Assembly: GCF_026540855.1 (NCBI RefSeq)
Contig: NZ_JALNUP010000004.1
Span: 1 to 64,000, forward strand
Origin: Sphingomonas sp. GC_Shp_5
GTDB lineage: Bacteria; Pseudomonadota; Alphaproteobacteria; Sphingomonadales; Sphingomonadaceae
Direction: 5' to 3'
Length of the DNA: 64,000 nt
Made by a program: the position numbers and the translations under genes. The notes under the pieces were generated by a model. That model ran no database searches. It was not told the DNA's origin and worked only from the letters and a program-made list of their open reading frames with translations. Shown in pieces: positions 19,970 to 26,849 of the stretch. The first letter of the stretch is position 1. Each line of letters starts with the position of its first letter.

Positions 19970-21399
19970 TCCCTCCGCCAGGCGCGCTGCGGCTGATGCG
20001 GATCGTGCTGTTCGCGCTGGTCTGGTTCAGCTGCGCCTGGTTCGGCTCGTGGGAATGGAACCCCAACAATGCGGTGCGGCTGTTCGCCGCGATCAGCCTC
20101 GTCGAGGATGGCGACGCCACCATCGACGAATTTGCCGATCTGACGATCGACAAGGCGGTGTTCGGCGCCCACGCTTATTCGGACAAGGCGCCGGGCATGA
20201 CGTTGATGTCGCTGCCGGCGGTGGCGCTGGCCGATGCCGTCACCGGCGAGCGCGCCACGGCGCTGCCAAAGATCTTCGGCGGGCTGGAGATGACCCGCTA
20301 CCTGCGGCTGCGTACCCGGCTGGCGGTGGCGAGCGGGTCGGCGGTGCTGACGGCAATCGCGGCGGTGCTGTTGTTCGATCTGGCCTTGGCGCTGACGGGC
20401 AGCGCGGGCGCGGCACTGTTCGCCGCCCTCGGCTATGCGCTCGGCACGCCGGCCTGGGGCTGGTCCACCACCTTGCTGGGCCACGCCCCGGTGGCGGCGC
20501 TATACGTGATCGCGGTGGCGGCGTTCTGGCGAGCGGCGCGGACCGCGACGCTGCGATGGGCGGCGGTGGCGGGGCTCGCCTTGGGCTGGTCGGTTACGAT
20601 CGAATATCAGGCGGTGCTGGCAGGGCTGGTGATCGCCGGCTGGATGCTGTGGCACGTTCGTGCCGCCGCATCGCGGTGGCGGTTGATTGCCGCCGTGGCC
20701 GCCGGGGGCCTGCTCGGCCTGCTGCCGCTGCTCGGCTACAATCTGGTCGCGTTCGGGACGCCGTTCCGAATCGCTTATTCGGGCGTGGTCGGCTGGGAGG
20801 GGATGCACCAGGGCCTGTTCGGGCTCGGCATGCCGCGGCTTGCGGCGCTGCGCGGCATCACCGTCGGCACGCAGCATGGTCTGGTGTGGGTGGCGCCGGT
20901 GCTGCTGCTCGCGATCCCCGGGCTGATGGTGTGGGCCGATCGGGCGCGCACGCGCGATCTCGCCTGGGTCGCAGGCGGGGTGGCGCTGGTCGTGCTGCTG
21001 GTCAACGCCGCTTATGTCTATTGGGAGGGCGGCAACGCCACCGGGCCGCGGCTGGCGATTCCCTTGTGCGGGCTGCTCGCGCTCGGGCTGGCGCCGGCCT
21101 GGGTGGCGATCGGCGGGCGTAATGTGCGGAGTGCCGCGGCGCTGCTGGCGCTCTCGATCGCGATCAACGCGATGATCGCCGCCGCGGAGGTGTTCGTGCC
21201 GCCGCTGTACCGCTTCCCGCTGTGGAGCGGCGTCTATCAGCAGCACGTCGCGGTCGGCGACCTGCGCACGATCGCATCGGAGTATGGCGGCTGGACGCCG
21301 TGGCACGGCTTTGTGCTGTGGACGGCGCTCGCGGCGGCGATGATCGGCTGGCTAGTGCGCGAGGCGACGAAGGCCATTGCCTTGCCCCGTTCGTGCTGA
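19966..21399 (+). CDS. Polytopic membrane protein, GT-C glycosyltransferase-like
   Basis: About 477 residues with roughly ten hydrophobic segments. The first loop holds acidic residues (SLVEDGDATIDEFADL) and the motif AYSDKAPGMTLMSLPAVAL, which resembles the first periplasmic loop of GT-C/PMT-like lipid-dependent sugar transferases. The sugar and acceptor are unknown. GTG 19966 overlaps the previous stop; ATG 19996 is an alternative start that would shorten it by 10 residues. The last codons and the TGA stop lie inside a dispersed palindrome (21387-21453), so the original C-terminus may have been altered by repeat insertion. Confidence 0.78.
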   Translation: MIPPPGALRLMRIVLFALVWFSCAWFGSWEWNPNNAVRLFAAISLVEDGDATIDEFADLTIDKAVFGAHAYSDKAPGMTLMSLPAVALADAVTGERATALPKIFGGLEMTRYLRLRTRLAVASGSAVLTAIAAVLLFDLALALTGSAGAALFAALGYALGTPAWGWSTTLLGHAPVAALYVIAVAAFWRAARTATLRWAAVAGLALGWSVTIEYQAVLAGLVIAGWMLWHVRAAASRWRLIAAVAAGGLLGLLPLLGYNLVAFGTPFRIAYSGVVGWEGMHQGLFGLGMPRLAALRGITVGTQHGLVWVAPVLLLAIPGLMVWADRARTRDLAWVAGGVALVVLLVNAAYVYWEGGNATGPRLAIPLCGLLALGLAPAWVAIGGRNVRSAAALLALSIAINAMIAAAEVFVPPLYRFPLWSGVYQQHVAVGDLRTIASEYGGWTPWHGFVLWTALAAAMIGWLVREATKAIALPRSC

Positions 21400-21453
21400 G
21401 CCTGTCGAAGCACGGCTGAGACCCATGCCCTTCGACAAGCTCAGGGCGAACGG
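21387..21453. repeat. Dispersed palindromic repeat, family B (TGAGCCTGTCGAAG)
   Basis: Inverted arms CCGTTCG-tg-CTGAGCCTGTCGAAG and CTTCGACAAGCTCAGgg-CGAACGG enclose about 15 bases. The left arm supplies the stop codon of the preceding membrane-protein gene. The element sits between that gene and the convergent DedA gene, so it could also act as a bidirectional terminator. This is the only copy of this family seen in the window. Confidence 0.85.
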
Positions 21454-21465
21454 CTGGGCCTTCAG

Positions 21466-22101
21466 TCAGGCCGCCGGCTTCTTGAGCCCGCGCACCCGGT
21501 GCCAGATGTAGAAGGCGACCAGCGCGATCACGACGATGCCGATCGCCAGATCGGCGCGGTGGAACGCCGCCTTGATCCGCGGATCGCTGTTCCACTGGGT
21601 GCCGAGCTTCATCCCCACCCAGGCGAGGCCGAAGCACCACGGCCACGAGCCGAGGAAGGTGTAGACGTGGAACGGCACCAGCCGCATCCGCGCGACGCCG
21701 GCAGGGAAGGCGATGAACGAGCGGATCACCGGCAGCAGCCGGCCGATCAGCACCGCGATCGAGCCCCAGCGCGCGAAGAAGCGGTCCGCGGTGTCGAGCT
21801 CGCCCGGGCCGATCAGCAGGTAGCGGCCCCAGCGCTCGGCAAGTGGGCGGCCGCCGCGCTTGCCGATCTCATAGCCGACGATCGAGCCGATGTTGCAGCC
21901 GATCGCGCCGGCGGTGGCGGCGAGGTACAGGTCGAACCGGCCGGTGGAGACGAGATAGCCGGCAAACGGCATGATGATCTCGGACGGCAGCGGAATGCAG
22001 GCGCTCTCGATCGCCATCAGGATGCCGATGCCGACGTAGCCGCCGCTGGAGATCACCCAGATGGTGAAGGTGGCGAGGACGCCCAGGATCTTTTCGAACA
22101 T
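21466..22101 (-). CDS. DedA-family (VTT/SNARE-associated domain) membrane protein
   Basis: A 211-residue membrane protein with the DedA pattern: amphipathic N-terminal part, PLPSEIIMPFAGYLV re-entrant segment, GSIVGYEIGKRGG, the Arg-containing FARWGSIAVLIGRLLPVIRSFIAFPAGVARM motif, and a final helix ending in a basic tail. DedA proteins are undecaprenyl-phosphate or phospholipid flippase-type transporters supporting the proton motive force. It is convergent with the GT-C-like gene and divergent from an aldo/keto reductase. If the GT-C neighbour uses a polyprenyl carrier the pairing would make sense, but that is only inference. Confidence 0.93.
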   Translation of the reverse strand: MFEKILGVLATFTIWVISSGGYVGIGILMAIESACIPLPSEIIMPFAGYLVSTGRFDLYLAATAGAIGCNIGSIVGYEIGKRGGRPLAERWGRYLLIGPGELDTADRFFARWGSIAVLIGRLLPVIRSFIAFPAGVARMRLVPFHVYTFLGSWPWCFGLAWVGMKLGTQWNSDPRIKAAFHRADLAIGIVVIALVAFYIWHRVRGLKKPAA

Positions 22102-22175
22102 GGGCCGGAGGCTTGGCCGATCGCTTCTGGGAAGGAAAGGGGGAACCGCGCGGGCGCCGCATGCGCTTGGGGAAG

Positions 22176-22970
22176 ATGACAGATCTCACCCTCAACGATG
22201 GCCGCAGCCTGCCGCAGCTCGGCTTTGGTACCTACAAGCTCGCCGATTCGCAGGCGGCGATGGTGGTGCGGCGCGCGCTCGACATGGGCTATCGGCTGAT
22301 CGATACCGCCGCGATCTATGATAATGAGCGCGGCGTCGGCGATGGCGTCAAGGCGAGCGACGCGTTCGTCACCACCAAATTGTGGAACGATCGCCAGGGC
22401 GATCCCGCCGCGGCGCTCGACGAAAGCCTGGCGCTGCTCGGGCGCGACGCGGTGGACCTGTACCTGATCCACTGGCCGTCGCCCGCGCAGGGGCTGTTCG
22501 TCGAGGCGTGGAAGGCGCTGGTCGGCCTGCGCGACGCCGGCAAGGCGCGCTCGATCGGCGTGTCGAACTTCCTGCCCGAGCATCTCGACGCCATCATCGA
22601 TGCGACCGGCGTGACCCCGGCGGTCAACCAGATCGAGCTGCACCCGCATCACCAGCGCCGCGCCGAGCGCGCCTATCACGAGGCGCACGGCATCGTCACC
22701 CAGAGCTGGAGCCCGCTCGGCCAGGGCGGCGAATTGCTCGCAGACGACACCATCGGCCGCATCGCCGCCGCGCACGGTCGCTCGCCGGCACAGGTGGTGC
22801 TGGCCTGGCACCTCGCCCACGGCCTGTCGCCGATCCCCAAAGCGGCGGACAGCGACCATATGAGCGACAATTTCGCGGCGCTGGATCTGGAGCTCGCCGC
22901 CGACGAGCTCGCTGCGATCGATGGCCTCGACCGGCAGGCGCGGATCGGACCGGACCCGCTGACCTTCTGA
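22176..22970 (+). CDS. Aldo/keto reductase (2,5-diketo-D-gluconate reductase-like)
   Basis: A 264-residue AKR of the small, DkgA-type group. The tetrad is Asp and Tyr in DTAAIYDNE, Lys in VTTKLWND and His in DLYLIHWPSP. GVSNFLPEHLD, PAVNQIELHPHHQ and the cofactor segment SPIPKAADSDHMSDN complete the barrel. ATG 22176 gives the usual MTDLTLNDGRSLPQLGFGT; ATG 22161 is an alternative that adds five residues. It is clearly distinct from the larger AKR at 12.8 kb. Substrate not determined. Confidence 0.92.
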   Translation: MTDLTLNDGRSLPQLGFGTYKLADSQAAMVVRRALDMGYRLIDTAAIYDNERGVGDGVKASDAFVTTKLWNDRQGDPAAALDESLALLGRDAVDLYLIHWPSPAQGLFVEAWKALVGLRDAGKARSIGVSNFLPEHLDAIIDATGVTPAVNQIELHPHHQRRAERAYHEAHGIVTQSWSPLGQGGELLADDTIGRIAAAHGRSPAQVVLAWHLAHGLSPIPKAADSDHMSDNFAALDLELAADELAAIDGLDRQARIGPDPLTF

Positions 22971-22978
22971 CCCATGGC

Positions 22979-23057
22979 GTCACCCCAGCGAACGCTGGGG
23001 TCCTGTCATCAAGCGACACGCCTGCGGCATGAGATCCCAGCGTTCGCAAGGGATGAC
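22979..23057. repeat. Dispersed palindromic repeat, GTCATCCCAGCG family, copy 2
   Basis: Inverted copies (GTCACCCCAGCGAACGCTGGGG and, opposite, GATCCCAGCGTTCGCAAGGGATGAC) separated by about 30 bases. Located in the gap between two convergent genes (aldo/keto reductase and UdgX), where a bidirectional terminator would be expected. The right arm has a small mismatch (GCAAGGGATGAC). Confidence 0.83.
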
Positions 23058-23065
23058 GGAGGAGG

Positions 23066-24472
23066 TTAGCCCAGCGCCGCCTTGGCGAGCTTCAGATCCT
23101 CGACGAACTTGGCGAACTCGTCCTCGCGCTGCGCCGGATCAGGCAAGCGCAGCAGATAGCTCGGATGCACGGTGATCCAGGCGTTGCTGCCGTCCGCCAA
23201 CGCCATCGGCCGCCCGCGTTCGCGGCTGATCGTCACCACCCGGCCGAGCAACGATCGCGCCGCGGTTGCGCCGAGCGCCACCGTCACCTGCGGCTTGATC
23301 AACGCTTGCTCCTGCTCGATCCACCAGCGGCACGCCTCGATCTCGCCGGCGCCGGGCTTGGCGTGGATGCGGCGCTTGCCGCGAGCCTCGAACTTGAAAT
23401 GCTTTACCGCATTGGTGACATAGACTCGGCTGCGATCGATCTCGGCCGCCGCGACCGCGCGGTCGAACACCTGGCCGGCCGGGCCGATGAACGGCTTGCC
23501 GGCGAGGTCCTCATTGTCGCCGGGCTGCTCGCCGACGAACATCATCGCCGCGTCCACCGGCCCCTCGCCGAACACCGTCTGTGTCGCATGCTTGTAGAGG
23601 TGGCAGCGGGTGCAGCTCATCGCCTCGTCGCGCAGCGCTTCCCAGGCGATCTGCGAATTGCCGCCGACGCCGTCATTGGGTGCGGCGCGTGCCTTGGTGA
23701 TCATGCCGCTCTCCCGTGCCTGCGCGCCTGCGATCAGCTGCCCGACCAGGGCGGTCTCGGGCATGTTCTTCCAATATTTGCGCGGCATCTCCTTCAGCAT
23801 CGCGCCGATCTTGACCCGCGCCGGATTGAAGATGCTCGCATAATAGGTCTTCCACACCTCCTCGGTGGGGTCGCCCTCCGGCGCATCGGCCTTGGTCGCG
23901 CCGGGGCCCTGGGCCAGCGCCTGGCCGTCCCAGTGCAGCGATACCTCGGGCGTCAGGATCGACCAGCGCATGCTGGCGAAGCGGTTGACGAAAAAGGCGG
24001 CGTTGGCGCGGACGATGTGATGCTCGGGCTCGAACCAGGCGACGTAGCGGCTGGTGCCGTCATCGTCGGCGACCTCGCGGAAGCGCAGGAAGGCGCGCAT
24101 CTTGTGGATGTCCTGGCGCACCCGCTTGGCGATCACCTCGAGCCGGCGGATCAGCGGATCGGCATGGTCCTCGACCAGCTTTGGCTCGCGGCGCAACCGC
24201 GCGAGCACGGTGTAGAGCAAGGCGAAGCGCTCTGGCTCCGCCGAGAGGATCACGTCGCGGGCAAGATCGAGGAAGGCGCGCGGCACCGAGAAGCCGGGCG
24301 CAGCGGCGGCGGCGGGCTGCGCCGGCGCGGGGTTGGTGGCGAACAGGTCCGCGGCCTTGTCGCCGACCTGCCAGACCACTTGGTCCGGCGGCACGCCATC
24401 GGCGATCAGGCCGCGCGCTGCATCGCGCCAGGCATCAAAATCATCGGGTTCGGCAAGGGTAACGACGCGCAT
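23066..24472 (-). CDS. udgX: DUF4130-UdgX fusion, uracil-DNA-binding protein
   Basis: The 468-residue protein joins an N-terminal SAM-coupled DUF4130 domain (about residues 1-260) to a UdgX-type uracil-DNA glycosylase domain (about 275-468). The UDG part has GEQPGD at 314-319, a CxxC (Cys287/Cys290) plus Cys381 as candidate Fe-S ligands, VHPSYLLR near the end, and the diagnostic R-loop KRRIH at 366-370. In UdgX this His attacks the abasic sugar, leaving the protein covalently bound to DNA at uracil sites. The gene follows the radical SAM gene by 7 bases on the same strand, the known pairing for this system. Confidence 0.93.
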   Translation of the reverse strand: MRVVTLAEPDDFDAWRDAARGLIADGVPPDQVVWQVGDKAADLFATNPAPAQPAAAAAPGFSVPRAFLDLARDVILSAEPERFALLYTVLARLRREPKLVEDHADPLIRRLEVIAKRVRQDIHKMRAFLRFREVADDDGTSRYVAWFEPEHHIVRANAAFFVNRFASMRWSILTPEVSLHWDGQALAQGPGATKADAPEGDPTEEVWKTYYASIFNPARVKIGAMLKEMPRKYWKNMPETALVGQLIAGAQARESGMITKARAAPNDGVGGNSQIAWEALRDEAMSCTRCHLYKHATQTVFGEGPVDAAMMFVGEQPGDNEDLAGKPFIGPAGQVFDRAVAAAEIDRSRVYVTNAVKHFKFEARGKRRIHAKPGAGEIEACRWWIEQEQALIKPQVTVALGATAARSLLGRVVTISRERGRPMALADGSNAWITVHPSYLLRLPDPAQREDEFAKFVEDLKLAKAALG

Positions 24473-24479
24473 TGCGGTG

Positions 24480-25748
24480 TTAAGCCGCGAACAGCTCCAG
24501 CTGTTCCTTCTTGGGCGCCAGCAACGGTGCGACCAGCGACTTGAGCTCGGCCTTGTCCGACAGGATTACCGGCCGCCAATCCTCGGTGATGATGAACGGC
24601 CGCACCTTGGCGACCGACACCGTCAGCCGCGCGACATCGTCGAGCCGGAGCTTGCGCCAGCGGCGGCTGGCGATGATCCGGTCGACCGATTTTACGCCGA
24701 GCCCGGGGACGCGGAGCAGCCGCTCGCGCGGTGCCCGGTTAACGTCGACCGGGAAGTGCTGGCGAAACTTGAGCGCCCAGGCAAGCTTGGGATCGATGTC
24801 GAGCGGCAGCATGCCGGTGGCATCGTCGGCGGCGGCGACCACCTCATGCGGCTGGAAGTCGTAGAAGCGCATCAGCCAGTCGGACTGGTAGAGCCGGTGC
24901 TCGCGCATCAGCGGCGGCCGCTGGAGCGGCAGCACCGTGCTCGCATCGGGGATCGGGCTGAATGCCGAATAATAGACGCGGCGCAGCCCGAAGCGGTCGT
25001 ACAGCGTCGACGCGCGGGTGACGATATCGCCATCGGTCGCAGCATCGGCACCGACGATCATCTGGGTCGATTGCCCCGCCGGCGCGAACTTCGGCGCCGA
25101 TTTGTAGTGCTTCTGCGCATCCTTGCCGTCGGCGATCGAGCTCTTCACCTCAGCCATCGCCGTCTCGATCCGCACGCCGTCCTTCTCGGGGGCGAGCCGC
25201 TTGAGGCCGCTCACCGTCGGCAGCTCGACGTTGATCGAGACGCGGTCCGCATAGAGGCCAGCCTGATGGACCAGCTCGGGATCGGCATCGGGGATGGTCT
25301 TGAGGTGGATATAGCCGCGGAAGTGATGATCCTCGCGTAAGGCACGCGCGACCTCCACCATCTGCTCCATCGTATAGTTGGACGAGCGGATGATCCCCGA
25401 CGAGAGGAACAGCCCCTCGATGTAGTTGCGCTTGTAGAAGGCGATGGTGAGCTTGACGACCTCGTCGGCGGTGAAGCGCGCGCGGCGGACGTTGCTGCTC
25501 TTGCGGTTGATGCAATAATGGCAGTCGAAGATGCAGCTGTTGGTCAGCAGGATCTTGAGCAGGCTGATGCAGCGGCCGTCCGGCGCATAGGCATGGCAGA
25601 TGCCCATGCCCTCGGTGGAGCCCAGGCCCTTGCCGTCGCGGCTGTTGCGCTTGGCGGTGCCCGACGAGGCGCAGGAGGCATCGTATTTGGCCGCGTCGGC
25701 CAGGATCTCGAGCTTCTGCTTGGTATCGAGCTGGGCCATCTGTTCCAT
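24480..25748 (-). CDS. Putative DNA modification/repair radical SAM protein
   Basis: The 422-residue protein has the radical SAM cluster motif CxxxCxxC at Cys72, Cys76 and Cys79 (SCIFDCHYC), a TIM-barrel-like core, and a C-terminal helix-hairpin-helix segment (VNRAPRERLLRVPGLGVKSVDRIIA) that suggests DNA binding. Members of this family are called putative DNA modification/repair radical SAM proteins and occur with DUF4130 and UdgX, as here. The reaction is not established. ATG 25748 is used; ATG 25739 is possible. GTTC/GAAC half-sites at 25801-25820 upstream could be regulatory. Confidence 0.9.
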   Translation of the reverse strand: MEQMAQLDTKQKLEILADAAKYDASCASSGTAKRNSRDGKGLGSTEGMGICHAYAPDGRCISLLKILLTNSCIFDCHYCINRKSSNVRRARFTADEVVKLTIAFYKRNYIEGLFLSSGIIRSSNYTMEQMVEVARALREDHHFRGYIHLKTIPDADPELVHQAGLYADRVSINVELPTVSGLKRLAPEKDGVRIETAMAEVKSSIADGKDAQKHYKSAPKFAPAGQSTQMIVGADAATDGDIVTRASTLYDRFGLRRVYYSAFSPIPDASTVLPLQRPPLMREHRLYQSDWLMRFYDFQPHEVVAAADDATGMLPLDIDPKLAWALKFRQHFPVDVNRAPRERLLRVPGLGVKSVDRIIASRRWRKLRLDDVARLTVSVAKVRPFIITEDWRPVILSDKAELKSLVAPLLAPKKEQLELFAA

Positions 25749-25907
25749 CTACGTTCTCGTGGCCAGCGATACAAGCACCGCCTCCGCAACGATCCCGACC
25801 GGAACGGGTTCGAATAGAACGACTTTGGCACACAATAGTGCGTCATCAAACACTTAGCTCGATTTTTGGTAAGCAGTTGGTGACGAGTTGCCGGTAGGCT
25901 CCATGGC

Positions 25908-26369
25908 ATGGACGGACACAAAACCATCGCGCGGCTGCGCGAGCATCAGGCGGCGATCCTGGCCAATTTCGAGGCAACCCGGCGGTTGTTGAGCAAGGAG
26001 CGGCCGGAGGATCCACGCGCGCTGGCACGGCTGCGCGGCGACCTCGCGCGGATGCTGACCGCCTATCAATATTTCAAGCATCATGAGATCTTCGATCGGC
26101 TGATCGCCGATGGTCCTAGCGACAATGCGCGGATCGGCCGCCGGTTGAAGGCCGAGTGTATCAGCCTCGGCGAGGAGGTGCGCCAGCATGTCGCGCGCTG
26201 GAACGCGGTGGGCGCGGAGGAAAGCTGGACGGCCTATCGCCCGGCGGTCGCGGCGTTCATCGATCAGGTCACTACGCACATGGATTATGAGTTGCGCGCC
26301 GCCGAGGCGGTGCTGACCCCGCGGGCAGGCGACGGCGCGGTGACGCCACCGGCCGTTCACGCGGCCTGA
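25908..26369 (+). CDS. Hemerythrin-like four-helix protein, copy 1
   Basis: A 153-residue soluble, helical protein. Potential metal ligands are His13 (REHQ), His58-His59-Glu60 (YFKHHEIFD), His94 (RQHVARW), His124 (THMDYE) and Glu128. This pattern suits a hemerythrin/HHE-like four-helix bundle binding a di-iron site, which in other proteins senses or carries oxygen or NO. The assignment is by motif spacing only. It lies divergent from the radical SAM gene and is followed 4 bases later by a paralogue with identical ligand positions. Confidence 0.75.
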   Translation: MDGHKTIARLREHQAAILANFEATRRLLSKERPEDPRALARLRGDLARMLTAYQYFKHHEIFDRLIADGPSDNARIGRRLKAECISLGEEVRQHVARWNAVGAEESWTAYRPAVAAFIDQVTTHMDYELRAAEAVLTPRAGDGAVTPPAVHAA

Positions 26370-26373
26370 CGGC

Positions 26374-26847
26374 GTGAAGCCGCGGTCCCTGCTCGATCGG
26401 CTGGTGGAGCATCAGAATGTGGTGCGCGGGATCATTGCCCGCGCCGAGACCTGTCTGCGCCATCCGCATCAGCGCGACGCGCTGACGCTCGCCAAGCTGC
26501 GTTGGGAAGTGGCGCGCGCGATCGGCGCCTATACGTTGTTCAAGCATCACGAATTGTTCGATCCGCTGGTCGCCCATGGCACGGCCGAGCAGGCCCGGGT
26601 CGCCGCCGAGGCCAAGCGCGCCTGCCTGGCGATGGGCGAGCAGTTCCAGGCGCATGTTCGCAAGTGGAGTGGCACCCCGGTCGCCGATCACTGGGATGAA
26701 TATAAGCCGGCGACGGTGGCGATCCTCGCCAAGCTGCGCGCGCATTTCGACACCGAACGGCAGGTGGTGGCATCGATGCTGGTCGCCGATCCACAGGCGG
26801 TGCGGGTGCGGCGGCCGGTCGCGATCGGCGCGGGAGACCGCGCCTAG
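26374..26847 (+). CDS. Hemerythrin-like four-helix protein, copy 2
   Basis: A 157-residue paralogue of the preceding gene. His13 (VEHQ), His58-His59-Glu60 (LFKHHELFD), His94 (QAHVRKW), His124 (RAHFDTE) and Glu128 fall at exactly the same residue numbers. Between these positions identity is moderate, so the duplication is not recent. The start is GTG at 26374, right after the upstream stop, indicating coupled translation. The gene ends 2 bases before the convergent smc stop. Function not established. Confidence 0.75.
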   Translation: MKPRSLLDRLVEHQNVVRGIIARAETCLRHPHQRDALTLAKLRWEVARAIGAYTLFKHHELFDPLVAHGTAEQARVAAEAKRACLAMGEQFQAHVRKWSGTPVADHWDEYKPATVAILAKLRAHFDTERQVVASMLVADPQAVRVRRPVAIGAGDRA

Positions 26848-26849
26848 CC

